From Pseudomonadota bacterium (GTDB lineage Bacteria; Pseudomonadota; Alphaproteobacteria; Caulobacterales; Caulobacteraceae): a stretch of 15,294 bases of DNA. Both the position numbers and the translations under genes were made by a program. Positions 6,717 through 13,582 of the stretch are shown here, one piece after another; position 1 is the first letter of the stretch; each line of letters opens with the position of its first letter. The notes under the pieces are model-generated. The model was not told the origin of the DNA and made no database searches. It saw only the letters and a list, made by a program, of their open reading frames with translations. The DNA is taken from positions 1-15,294 of the forward strand of contig JAEXKM010000129.1 of the NCBI GenBank assembly GCA_023445705.1. The letters run 5' to 3'.

Positions 6717-7553
6717 ATGACCAACCCCATCGCCGACCCCCTGGTCGAAGTCACAGACACCGACGCCGACTCCCGGTTCGTCGACCTCGACGCCACGCAG
6801 GAGGGCGTCGCCTTCGTCACCATCAAGCGCGCCGCGCGTCGGAACGCCTTTAACGCCGAGCTCATCGCCGCCCTCCACGAGGCGTTCGAGACGCTGCAGG
6901 GCGCTGAGGGCGTGCGGGTGGTCTTCCTTCGGGGCGACGGCGGAACCTTCAGCGCCGGGGCCGACCTGGAATGGATGCGCGACGCCATCGAGCGCACCGA
7001 GGCGGACAACCGTGACGACGCCATGCAGATGGCCCGGATGCTCAAGAGCCTCTGGGACATTCCGGCCCTGACGGTCGCCCTGGTGGAGGGTGGCGCGTTC
7101 GGCGGCGGCGCCGGCCTGGCCGCGGCCTGCGACATGGCTGTGGCCACCGCGGATGCAAAGTTCAGTTTCTCCGAAGTCCGGCTGGGCATTATCGCCGCCA
7201 CCATCAGCCCCTACGTCGTGGCCGCAATCGGTCCGCGTAACGCCCGCGCGCTCTTTGCCACGGGCCAGGTCTTCGACGCGGCCCATGCCGAGAAGATCGG
7301 GTTGGTCAGCGAGGTCGTCGCCGACGCCGCGGCCCTGGACGCGGCCCGGGACGCCATCGCCGCCGGCATGATGGCCTGCGGCCCGATCGCCGTCGCCGAG
7401 TCCAAGAAGCTGGTCGAAGACGTCGCCTATCGTCCGATCGAAGAGGTGATGGAAGAGACCGCCCGGCGCATCGCCCGCGCCCGGGTCAGCGAAGAAGGGC
7501 AGGAGGGGGTCCGCGCCTTCCTCGAGAAGCGCAAACCCAACTGGTTCGTCTGA
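6717..7553 (+). CDS. liuC: Enoyl-CoA hydratase, probably methylglutaconyl-CoA hydratase
   Basis: The 278-residue protein is a crotonase-fold enzyme. The CoA/oxyanion signatures are FSAGADLEWMR (78-88) and GGAFGGGAGLAAACDMAVA (125-143). The following FSEVRLGIIAATISPYVVAA (151-170) is typical of the LiuC branch, which hydrates 3-methylglutaconyl-CoA to HMG-CoA in leucine and isoprenoid breakdown. Glu153 matches one of the two catalytic glutamates of classical enoyl-CoA hydratase; the other position (GGGxE in the family) is occupied by GGGAG here, as I recall for LiuC-type enzymes. The ATG has GGAG ten bases upstream (6704-6707). No other leucine-degradation gene is present, so substrate assignment is by motif only; a general enoyl-CoA hydratase is the alternative. 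It overlaps the DUF1489 gene by one base (TGATG). Confidence 0.8.
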   Translation: MTNPIADPLVEVTDTDADSRFVDLDATQEGVAFVTIKRAARRNAFNAELIAALHEAFETLQGAEGVRVVFLRGDGGTFSAGADLEWMRDAIERTEADNRDDAMQMARMLKSLWDIPALTVALVEGGAFGGGAGLAAACDMAVATADAKFSFSEVRLGIIAATISPYVVAAIGPRNARALFATGQVFDAAHAEKIGLVSEVVADAAALDAARDAIAAGMMACGPIAVAESKKLVEDVAYRPIEEVMEETARRIARARVSEEGQEGVRAFLEKRKPNWFV

Positions 7554-7951
7554 TGGCGCTGAACATGATCAAGCTGGTGGTGGGATGCGACACCATCGAA
7601 GACCTGCTGGCTTGGCACCAATCCGGCAGGCCCTGGATCATGCATACCCGCCAGACGCCGAAGCGGGCCGCCGAACTGCTGGACGGCGGCTCTCTCTATC
7701 GGGTTTTCCGGGGCGCCATTCTCTGCCGCCAGCGCATCCTGGCGGTCGATACGGTCGGCGATGGCGCCGCCGCCCGCTGTGAAGTCACCGTCGATCCGGA
7801 GATCATCCGCGTCGCGCCGACACCGCGCCGGGCCTTCCAGGGATGGCGCTACCTCGAGGCCAAGGACGTTCCGCCTGATCTCGCCGGCGAGGTCGACGGC
7901 GAGATCCCGCCCGAACTCGCGCGCCAACTCCGCGAAGTCGGCGCCTGGTAG
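7553..7951 (+). CDS. DUF1489 family protein
   Basis: The 132-residue cytoplasmic protein matches DUF1489, a small family found mainly in Alphaproteobacteria. Its hallmarks are the opening LNMIKLVVGCDTIEDLLAW, the central HTRQTPKRAAELLDGGSLYR, and GWRYLEAKDVPPDL near the end. No function is established. Its ATG shares an A with the TGA of the hydratase gene (TGATG at 7551-7555), so translation by termination-reinitiation is likely. No signal peptide or membrane segment is seen. It converges on panC with seven bases between the stop codons. Confidence 0.88.
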   Translation: MALNMIKLVVGCDTIEDLLAWHQSGRPWIMHTRQTPKRAAELLDGGSLYRVFRGAILCRQRILAVDTVGDGAAARCEVTVDPEIIRVAPTPRRAFQGWRYLEAKDVPPDLAGEVDGEIPPELARQLREVGAW

Positions 7952-7958
7952 GCCTTCC

Positions 7959-8810
7959 TCAGACAGCCATGTTGTCGATCAGGCGCGTCCGCCCGATGAC
8001 GGCGGCCGCCAAGACGCGGCCCGGCACGCTCAGCGGCCCCGGCCCCGGATGGCTCAGATCGTCGGCGTTGCGCACTTCGAAATAGTCGATGCGTTGGAAG
8101 CCGGCCCGTTCCAGGGCGGCTCGGCCCGTGGCCTCGACCTTCTCGACGCTCTCGCCGCCCTGCAGGCGCCGCACGGCGTCGGATAGAGCCAGATTCATGC
8201 GTCCGGCGACCTCGCGCTCGGCCTCGCTGAGGTAGGCGTTGCGGGAGGAACGGGCGAGGCCGTCCTCGAGCCGCGAGGTCGGTGCGCCGATAATTTCCAC
8301 AGGAATATCCAAGTCACGCACAACCCGCTTGATGACCTGGAGCTGCTGGTAGTCCTTCTCCCCGAACACCGCGACGTCGGTCCCCGACTGCAACAGCAGT
8401 TTGGTCACGACCGTCGCCACGCCGGCGAAGTGGCCCGGCCGCGCCGCGCCGTCGAGAGGCTCGGAAACTCCGGTCACATTGATCGTCGTCGAGAAGCCCT
8501 CGGGGTACATTTCGGCGACCGTCGGTGCGTACAGCAGGTCGCATTGTGCGCTAGCCAGCAGCTCGGCGTCGCGCGCTTCCCCACGGGGATAGGCGTCGAA
8601 ATCCTCGTTTGGGCCGAATTGGGTCGGATTCACGAAGACGCTCGCGACCACTCGGTGGGCCTTGGTCTTGGCGAGGGCCACCAGCGACAGATGCCCGTCA
8701 TGCAGGGCGCCCATAGTGGGCACCAGCGCCACCCGCTCGCCGCGCGCCTTCCAGGCGCGAACCTGCGTGCGAAGATCGGCTACAGTGCGGGCGATTGCGA
8801 TCTGGGACAT
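7959..8810 (-). CDS. panC: Pantothenate synthetase
   Basis: The 283-residue protein is PanC, which uses ATP to join pantoate and beta-alanine, the last step to pantothenate (vitamin B5, CoA precursor), in the cytoplasm. The nucleotidyl-transferase signature PTMGALHDGH (31-40) is followed by VFVNPTQFGPNEDFDAYPR, FGEKDYQQL (149-157) and the KMSKS-like RSSRNAYLS (187-195). Length is normal. The ATG complement is at 8808-8810. The open frame continues upstream for 302 codons, but that extension is antisense to mipZ and has no PanC homology. No panB or panD lies nearby. It is divergent from mipZ, and the two share a 168-base regulatory region. Confidence 0.96.
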   Translation of the reverse strand: MSQIAIARTVADLRTQVRAWKARGERVALVPTMGALHDGHLSLVALAKTKAHRVVASVFVNPTQFGPNEDFDAYPRGEARDAELLASAQCDLLYAPTVAEMYPEGFSTTINVTGVSEPLDGAARPGHFAGVATVVTKLLLQSGTDVAVFGEKDYQQLQVIKRVVRDLDIPVEIIGAPTSRLEDGLARSSRNAYLSEAEREVAGRMNLALSDAVRRLQGGESVEKVEATGRAALERAGFQRIDYFEVRNADDLSHPGPGPLSVPGRVLAAAVIGRTRLIDNMAV

Positions 8811-8815
8811 GCTGG

Positions 8816-8820
8816 GACTC
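8816..8820. promoter_or_regulatory. GANTC site, panC side
   Basis: GACTC, a match to the CcrM methyltransferase recognition sequence, lies six bases upstream of the panC start, where it falls in the likely untranslated leader. At this base composition GANTC is expected about once per 330 bases by chance. Confidence 0.35.
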
Positions 8821-8894
8821 GTTGGAATAACCGTTCGGCGCTTATGGCGTGCGACCGGTCCGGCGTCCATTCCATCCACAGGCCTTGAGGATGA

Positions 8895-8918
8895 CTGCGT
8901 TGACGCAGCGTCGCTGCG
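8895..8918. repeat. Two overlapping palindromes upstream of mipZ
   Basis: CTGCGT-TG-ACGCAG (8895-8908) and CGCAGCG-T-CGCTGCG (8904-8918) are each perfect inverted repeats, and they share 8904-8908. As single-stranded RNA only one hairpin could form at a time, although spacers of two and one bases would force a few pairs open. As DNA they could be overlapping operators. They lie 60-84 bases before the mipZ start. A TTGACG inside the element (8900-8905) could serve as a -35 box, but I see no convincing -10. Confidence 0.45.
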
Positions 8919-8938
8919 AAGGTTCCTGTTAACAAATG

Positions 8939-8943
8939 GAATC
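8939..8943. promoter_or_regulatory. GANTC site upstream of mipZ
   Basis: GAATC lies 36-40 bases upstream of the mipZ ATG. In Caulobacter crescentus, mipZ is among the genes reported to be controlled by CcrM methylation of promoter GANTC, so the site is in a meaningful place. Its exact relation to the transcription start is not known here. Confidence 0.5.
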
Positions 8944-8978
8944 GGCGGGCTCGGACCCGGTGATGGAGTTGAGGATCG

Positions 8979-9803
8979 ATGTCGCAAGCTAAGGTGATCG
9001 TCGTCGGCAATGAAAAGGGCGGGGCGGGCAAGTCCACGATCGCCATTCACGTGGCCACGGCCTTGCTGCACGCCGGCGCGCGCGTGGCGACTCTGGATCT
9101 GGACCTGCGCCAGCAGAGCATGGCCCACTTCTTCGCTCACCGCCGTGCCTGGCTCGAGGCGAACAACGCGGTCGCCCCGATGCCGGTGGAGTTCCTGCTG
9201 GGCGCCGAACTCGCCAAGGCCCCGGAGGCTGAGGCCCTGGCTCACTTCGAGGACGCCTTCGGCCGGGCCCAGGACCAGGCCGACTTCATCCTGATCGACA
9301 CTCCCGGCAGCGACACGGCCGTTGGCCGGGCGGCGCATGGTGCGGCCGATCTGATCGTGACGCCGATGAACGACAGCTTCGTCGACTTCGACATGTTGGG
9401 CGTCGTGGACCCGGTCACGCTGGAATTGAAGCGACCGAGCCTTTATTCCGAAACCGTGTGGAACAGCCGCAAGACCCGCGCGGTCGCCACCGGCAAGTCG
9501 ATCGACTGGGTGGTGCTGCGTAACCGCCTGGCGCCGACCGAGGCCCGCAACCGCAAACGCCTGGACGAGCGGGTCCAGGCCTTGTCCCGCCGCGTCGGTT
9601 TCCGTGTGGGGCCGGGCCTGCGCGACCGCGTCATCTATCGCGAGCTCTTTCCCTTCGGCCTCACTATCGCCGATCTCTCGCCCTCCATCCGCCCCGTGGC
9701 GATGTCGCTCCAGCACGTCGCCGCGCGCCAGGAACTCCGCGCCTTGATCGGGTCCCTGGGCATTTCCGGCCTGGAAGGCGAAGAGCGGCTGGCCGCTCAG
9801 TAA
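8979..9803 (+). CDS. mipZ: MipZ, division-site-positioning ATPase
   Basis: The 274-residue protein has the same length as Caulobacter MipZ and matches its hallmark blocks. These are the deviant Walker A motif NEKGGAGKST (11-20), LDLDLRQ (39-45), switch II LIDTPGSD (105-112), the block from TPMNDSFVDFDMLG (128-141), WVVLRNRLAPTEARNRKRL and VGFRVGPGLRDRVIYRELFP. MipZ is a ParA/MinD-type P-loop ATPase. It binds ParB at the poles, forms a gradient over the nucleoid and inhibits FtsZ assembly except at midcell. A GTTGAGGA sequence at 8968-8975 supplies the ribosome site for ATG 8979. It is divergent from panC, and the J-domain gene follows nine bases later, probably in one transcript. The GANTC site upstream suggests methylation-timed expression. 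Confidence 0.96.
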   Translation: MSQAKVIVVGNEKGGAGKSTIAIHVATALLHAGARVATLDLDLRQQSMAHFFAHRRAWLEANNAVAPMPVEFLLGAELAKAPEAEALAHFEDAFGRAQDQADFILIDTPGSDTAVGRAAHGAADLIVTPMNDSFVDFDMLGVVDPVTLELKRPSLYSETVWNSRKTRAVATGKSIDWVVLRNRLAPTEARNRKRLDERVQALSRRVGFRVGPGLRDRVIYRELFPFGLTIADLSPSIRPVAMSLQHVAARQELRALIGSLGISGLEGEERLAAQ

Positions 9804-9812
9804 CCGGTTCTC

Positions 9813-10232
9813 ATGCTTTACATCGCCATCGGCTGTGCGGCCCTGCTCTTCTACATCTGGGTAAGCCGAGGCAAGTTCGCCCTGAAGCGCCGGGAGTGGC
9901 GCTTTCTCGTGGGCGCCTTGGCCATCGCCTGCTTCGCCGCCGCGGCCTTCGTTGGCGTGCGGGGAGGTTGGGGCAAGGCCATCGTGCTGGTGGTGATGGG
10001 GATGTGGCTGGCCATATCGACGAGGCGCACCGGCGCTCTGCCCGCGCGGCCCTCACTCAGCCTCAGCGATTCTGAAGCCCGGTCGATCCTGGGCGTCGGC
10101 CCGCAGGCCTCCGAGGCTGAAATCAAGGCCGCCTATGCGCGCCTTATGCGCATGGCCCATCCGGACAAGGGCGGCACCAGCGGCCTGGCGGCTCAACTCA
10201 ACGCCGCCAGGGACCGCCTATTGCGGAAGTAG
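9813..10232 (+). CDS. Membrane-anchored J-domain protein, Pam18/Tim14-like
   Basis: The 139-residue protein has hydrophobic segments at about 1-17, 31-49 and 55-69, followed by a C-terminal J domain (about 84-139). The HPD motif at 116-118, within MRMAHPDKGG, is the site that stimulates the ATPase of Hsp70/DnaK. There is no Gly/Phe region or zinc finger, so it is a type III J protein. The compact C-terminal J domain on a membrane anchor, and the HPDKGG run followed by LAAQLNAARDRLL, look like mitochondrial Pam18/Tim14. It probably recruits DnaK to the inner membrane. The ATG follows the mipZ stop by nine bases without a clear ribosome site, so coupling to mipZ is likely. The stop lies three bases from the convergent carboxypeptidase stop. 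Confidence 0.9.
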   Translation: MLYIAIGCAALLFYIWVSRGKFALKRREWRFLVGALAIACFAAAAFVGVRGGWGKAIVLVVMGMWLAISTRRTGALPARPSLSLSDSEARSILGVGPQASEAEIKAAYARLMRMAHPDKGGTSGLAAQLNAARDRLLRK

Positions 10233-10235
10233 CCG

Positions 10236-11516
10236 TCAGGCCGGCTTCACGACCATGCAGGCCAGGCGCTTGGCCTTCAGGGCTTGGCAGGCGTCCTTCG
10301 CCGAGGATTCGGTATAGCCGGAGAAGCGCGCCCGATAGGAGCCGGACTGGCTGCTCACCTGGCCGTTGCTGGCCTGGAAGTGCTTGCCAAAGCGCTTGGT
10401 GACGAAGGTGATCTGTTCCTTGGCGTCGGCCTTGGACTTGAACGCGCCGACCTGGACCATCCAGTTGCCCTTGCCGTGCAGGCCGCTCTTGGCGGGCTCG
10501 ACGATCTTGGTGCGCGAGGCCGCGGCCGGCGGAGGGGCGGAGGCGAGTACGATCTTCAGGCCGTCCTGGTCGCCGTCGCCTTGCTCGGTCGATCCGCGGA
10601 TGACCGGGCCGGACGGCGTCGGCTCGAACAGGTTCTGCGCCACGGTGATCCGTTCGCCGCGGTCGCGGCGGGCCATGACGTCGAAGCCGGTCAGGATCAG
10701 GTCTTCGGCGTTCTCGTTGCGGATCGCGGTGGACGGTGCCCCCAGGACCACGGTGATCAGGCGGCGGTTGTCGCGCACCGCCGAGACCGCGATGTTGAAG
10801 CCCGAGGCGTTGGTGTAGCCGGTCTTCAGGCCGTCCACGCCCGGGGTCCGGCCCAACAGGCCGTTGTGGTTGCGCATGGTCGTGCCGCGGAACGTGAAGG
10901 TCCGCTGGCTGAAGAGGTCATAATACTGCGGATAGTCGCGCATCACCGCCCGCGACATGATCGCAATGTCACGCGCCGTGGAGATTTGGCGGCTGTCGGG
11001 CAGGCCCGAGGCGTTGACGAAGCGGGTGTTGCGCATGCCCAGTTCCTGGGCGCGCAGGGTCATCATCGCGGCGAACCGAGCCTCGGTGCCGCCGAGCTTT
11101 TCGGCCAGCGCGACGGCGATGTCGTTGGCCGACTTCACGGCCAGCGCCTGCATCGCCTGGTCGACGGTCAGGCTGTCGCCCGGGCGCAGGCCGAGCTTGC
11201 TGGGCGACTGGGCGGCCGCGCGCGGGGAGATCGGCACCGGATCGTTGGGATGCAGGCGGCCCGACTGCAGCGCCTCGAAGGTCAGGTACAGCGTCATCAC
11301 TTTCGTGATCGACGCGGGATACCGGGGGCTGTCTGCGCGTTTAGCGTAGAGCACTTCGCCCGTCTTGGCGTCGACGACCACGGCCGCATATTTCGGCTGG
11401 TTGGCGGGCAGTTGCAGATAGGGAACCTGTGCCTGGGCCGTGGTGGCTACCGGGGCGAGGGCGGTCGCTCCGGCAATCAGCAGAGAGGCAAACAGGCGGC
11501 GGGCGCGCTCGAACAT
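10236..11516 (-). CDS. D-alanyl-D-alanine carboxypeptidase with SPOR domain
   Basis: The 426-residue protein begins with a signal peptide (RARRLFASLLIAGATALAPV, then an Ala-rich cleavage region near 30). The serine peptidase S11 domain (about 35-290) carries all three active-site motifs: SITK (69-72), SAN (129-131) and KTG (231-233). A linker leads to a C-terminal SPOR domain (about 351-424, WMVQVGAFKSKADAKE). Such enzymes trim the terminal D-Ala from peptidoglycan stem peptides in the periplasm; SPOR domains bind denuded glycans at the septum, so it probably acts at the division site. I chose ATG 11516; the open frame extends 72 codons further up, but that part lacks signal-peptide character and runs through the intergenic region. 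It is a DacA/DacC-type enzyme; the exact paralogue is not claimed. Confidence 0.92.
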   Translation of the reverse strand: MFERARRLFASLLIAGATALAPVATTAQAQVPYLQLPANQPKYAAVVVDAKTGEVLYAKRADSPRYPASITKVMTLYLTFEALQSGRLHPNDPVPISPRAAAQSPSKLGLRPGDSLTVDQAMQALAVKSANDIAVALAEKLGGTEARFAAMMTLRAQELGMRNTRFVNASGLPDSRQISTARDIAIMSRAVMRDYPQYYDLFSQRTFTFRGTTMRNHNGLLGRTPGVDGLKTGYTNASGFNIAVSAVRDNRRLITVVLGAPSTAIRNENAEDLILTGFDVMARRDRGERITVAQNLFEPTPSGPVIRGSTEQGDGDQDGLKIVLASAPPPAAASRTKIVEPAKSGLHGKGNWMVQVGAFKSKADAKEQITFVTKRFGKHFQASNGQVSSQSGSYRARFSGYTESSAKDACQALKAKRLACMVVKPA

Positions 11517-11641
11517 GCAGTTCGTCCGTCGTACAAGGGTTAGGCGGCCCCCCGGCCGCTCTTGGTGAGTCGTAGCATGGCAGCCAGAGCCTTGCGTGAT
11601 GGTAAACAGGACTTGAATGAGCTGTTTTGTCGCGCTTTTTC

Positions 11642-11662
11642 CGATCAACAGTGCCGTGATCG
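11642..11662. repeat. CGATCA-N9-TGATCG dyad
   Basis: A perfect inverted repeat with six-base arms and a nine-base spacer lies in the middle of the carboxypeptidase/phasin divergent region. It is a candidate operator; no regulator can be named. Confidence 0.35.
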
Positions 11663-11689
11663 ACACTGCAAAGCTTGCGGCTTCAAAAA

Positions 11690-11704
11690 TTGTGCGGTGC
11701 ACAA
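11690..11704. repeat. TTGTGC-GGT-GCACAA dyad
   Basis: A perfect 15-base dyad is set in an A-rich context, 116 bases upstream of the phasin ATG and just before the possible -35 box at 11712. TGC-rich dyads are known targets of the PHB-responsive repressor PhaR in other Alphaproteobacteria, but this is not an exact match to the CTGC-N3-4-GCAG pattern I recall, so the link is only a suggestion. Confidence 0.4.
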
Positions 11705-11819
11705 AAATCGGTTGACTGCTGCACTGCAACATGGGACATGAAGGGCGAGTTTAAGGCAAGTCCCGTTCACGTCTGCGCCGCAGCCCCTGCGTCGCTCGTT
11801 CGATTCCAGGAGCCCGCCC

Positions 11820-12254
11820 ATGGCCGCCGCTGAAACCGCCAAGTCCACCGTTGAGCAGTTCACCGCCGCCGGCAACGTCGCTTTCAAGGACGCTGTCGAG
11901 AAGTCCCTCGCTCAACTCAATGAGTTCAACACCCATTCCAAGCAGAACCTGGAAGCCGTGATCGCTTCAGTCACCGCCTCGACCAAGGGCGTCGAAGCGC
12001 TCAGCGCCGAGGCGATGGCCTATTCGAAGAAGGCCGTGGAAGATCAGGTCGCTGCGGCGAAGTCGCTTTCCGGCGCCAAGTCGTTCCAGGAAGCCCTCGA
12101 GCTCCAGACCGCTTTCGCGAAATCCGCCCTCGACGCCTACATCGCCGGCGTTTCGAAGATGTCGGACATCGTCACCGCTTCGGTGAAGGACTCGGTGAAG
12201 CCGCTGAACGCGCGCGTCACCGCCGCGGTCGAGCGCCTGCAGGCCGCTCGCTGA
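11820..12254 (+). CDS. Phasin family protein
   Basis: The 144-residue, almost wholly helical and Ala-rich protein has no signal peptide and matches the Phasin_2 family: NVAFKDAVEKSLAQLNEFN, NLEAVIASVTASTKGVEAL and, later, QEALELQTAFAKSALDAYI. Phasins coat polyhydroxyalkanoate granules, control their size and number, and are usually abundant. The ATG follows AGGAG (11808-11812) by seven bases. A strong intrinsic terminator follows, so it is a single-gene transcript. The codons are highly biased to GC-ending forms with abundant AAG, fitting strong expression. No phaC or phaZ is nearby. Some phasin-like proteins act elsewhere, so the granule role is by family. Confidence 0.9.
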   Translation: MAAAETAKSTVEQFTAAGNVAFKDAVEKSLAQLNEFNTHSKQNLEAVIASVTASTKGVEALSAEAMAYSKKAVEDQVAAAKSLSGAKSFQEALELQTAFAKSALDAYIAGVSKMSDIVTASVKDSVKPLNARVTAAVERLQAAR

Positions 12255-12295
12255 TAGATCTCTCCGGTCGCCCTGCGTACTAGGGCGCCTCTCCG

Positions 12296-12338
12296 AAAAG
12301 GGCTCGCGTTCCTCCAGGCGCGGGCCCTTTTCTCTTTT
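12296..12338 (+). terminator. Intrinsic terminator after phasin gene
   Basis: AAAAGGGCTCGCG (12296-12308) pairs with CGCGGGCCCTTTT (12319-12331) at 12 of 13 positions around a 10-base loop. The tract TTTTCTCTTTTC follows. It lies 41 bases after the phasin stop and insulates the ridA operon. Confidence 0.88.
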
Positions 12339-12377
12339 CGGCTTCCCGGCTTCGAGCGCCAGGGTTAGACCTTCGGC

Positions 12378-12839
12378 ATGTCACAGGTCGAAGAACGTCT
12401 TGCCGCGCTCGGCATCAGCCTGCCGCAGCCTAATCCTCCGGTCGCCAATTACGTCCCGTTCGTGCGGGCGGGCGATCTCGTGCACATCTCCGGCCAGGTT
12501 TCGACCGATGCAGGCGGCGGGATACGCGGTGTCGTCGGCGATGATGTGGATCTTGAGACCGCCAAGGCCGCCGCGCGGCTCTGCGGAATCAACCTGTTGG
12601 CCCAGATGAAGGCGGCCTGCGACGGCGACCTGTCCCGCGTCGTCCGGGTGGTGAAGCTGGGCGGCTTCGTCCAGGCGGGCCCGAACTTCTTCGACATTCC
12701 CCAGGTGGTGAACGGGGCTTCGGACCTGATGGTCGGGGCCTTCGAGGATGCGGGCAAGCACGCGCGCTCGGCCGTCGGGGTTTATCGCCTGCCGCTGAAC
12801 TTCGCGGTCGAAGTCGACGCCGTGGTGCAAGTCCGGTGA
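12378..12839 (+). CDS. RidA family protein (YjgF/YER057c/UK114)
   Basis: The 153-residue protein belongs to the RidA superfamily, in the longer chorismate-mutase-like subgroup (about 150 aa rather than 125-130): LPQPNPPVANYVPFVRAGD, LVHISGQVSTD, and the closing LPLNFAVEVDAVVQV. RidA proper is a cytoplasmic trimer that hydrolyses reactive enamines/imines formed by PLP enzymes. Arg130 in HARSAVG aligns with the carboxylate-binding Arg needed for deaminase activity, so activity is plausible, though members of this subgroup are poorly characterised. The ribosome site is weak. The gene opens a three-gene run: its TGA is embedded in the GTGA that starts the GDPD gene. It may remove a reactive by-product of its partners, but this is inference. 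Confidence 0.88.
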   Translation: MSQVEERLAALGISLPQPNPPVANYVPFVRAGDLVHISGQVSTDAGGGIRGVVGDDVDLETAKAAARLCGINLLAQMKAACDGDLSRVVRVVKLGGFVQAGPNFFDIPQVVNGASDLMVGAFEDAGKHARSAVGVYRLPLNFAVEVDAVVQVR

Positions 12840-13582
12840 CGGACGCCTTCGGCGAGGCTTGGGATCTGCTGTTCCACCCGCCGGTCGCTCACCGCGGTCT
12901 GTGGAACAAGGATGGCGCCCCAGAGAATTCGCTCGCCGCATTTCAGGCCGCGTGCGACGCCGGGTACGGCATTGAGCTCGACGTCCAACTCTCCTCGGAC
13001 GGAGAGGCCATGGTCTTTCACGACGATGGCCTGGCCCGGTTGACCGGTGTCGAGGGCAAGCTTCGCGATCGCACGGCCGCCGAACTCTCCGAACTTCGCC
13101 TGGCCGGAACAGACGAGCGTATTCCCACCCTCCGCGAGACGATGGCGCTGATCGGCCGCCGCGCCATGACCCATGTAGAGCTGAAGACGCCTTATGGCGA
13201 AGTCGGCCCGCTGGAACAGCGGGTGCACGAAATCCTCATCGACCACGCCGGCCCCGTCTGCGTGATCGGCTTCAATCCCTATTCCCACGCCTGGTTCGCC
13301 GACCGGTTTCCCGGCGTGCTGCGCGGCCTCGACAGCTACGACTACAAGCGTGCGCCGCACATGAACGAGGCGCAGCGACAGTCCTTCGCGCGGCTTGAGC
13401 ATGTGGCCATCGCCCGGCCGCATTTCCTTGCCCTCCATGCCGAAATGCTGCCTGACGAGCGGGCGGCCAAGTATCGGGAGGAGGGGATGCCGATCGTCGC
13501 CTGGACCATCCGCGACCCGGCCCAATGGGAGCAGATCCGCCCCTATTGCGACAACCTGATCTTCGAGGGCTTCGCGGCGTGA
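12836..13582 (+). CDS. Glycerophosphodiester phosphodiesterase
   Basis: The 248-residue TIM-barrel protein has the GDPD signature residues: HRG (19-21), ENS (30-32), ELDVQLSSDGEAMVFHDD (47-64, with metal ligands Glu47 and Asp49 and His62) and a third acidic ligand in HVELK (Glu115). It hydrolyses deacylated phospholipids such as glycerophosphocholine to sn-glycerol 3-phosphate and an alcohol. No signal peptide is seen, so it should be cytoplasmic (UgpQ-like). The start is GTG at 12836, overlapping the ridA stop by four bases; its end overlaps the next start in the same way (GTGA). The length is typical of cytoplasmic GDPDs. Confidence 0.93.
   Translation: MTDAFGEAWDLLFHPPVAHRGLWNKDGAPENSLAAFQAACDAGYGIELDVQLSSDGEAMVFHDDGLARLTGVEGKLRDRTAAELSELRLAGTDERIPTLRETMALIGRRAMTHVELKTPYGEVGPLEQRVHEILIDHAGPVCVIGFNPYSHAWFADRFPGVLRGLDSYDYKRAPHMNEAQRQSFARLEHVAIARPHFLALHAEMLPDERAAKYREEGMPIVAWTIRDPAQWEQIRPYCDNLIFEGFAA

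Larger units (their letters stand above)
11517..11819. other. Divergent regulatory region, carboxypeptidase/phasin
   Basis: This 303-base gap holds no convincing gene. It is less GC-rich than its surroundings, especially 11600-11710. It contains two dyads (listed separately), GANTC sites at 11567-11571 and 11802-11806, and a possible -35 box TTGACT at 11712-11717 facing the phasin gene. No good -10 accompanies that box. Both divergent genes must start transcription here. Confidence 0.6.

Noticed and set aside
8811..9716. 302-codon upstream extension of the panC reading frame
   Set aside because: It runs antisense through most of mipZ and shows no protein-family features; PanC homology begins exactly at the ATG complement at 8808-8810. 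Long open antisense frames are common in GC-rich genes.
10284..11543. 419-codon open frame opposite the carboxypeptidase gene
   Set aside because: It is an antisense shadow of the SxxK/SxN/KTG-containing enzyme, Gly/Ala/Arg/His-rich, without recognisable domains.
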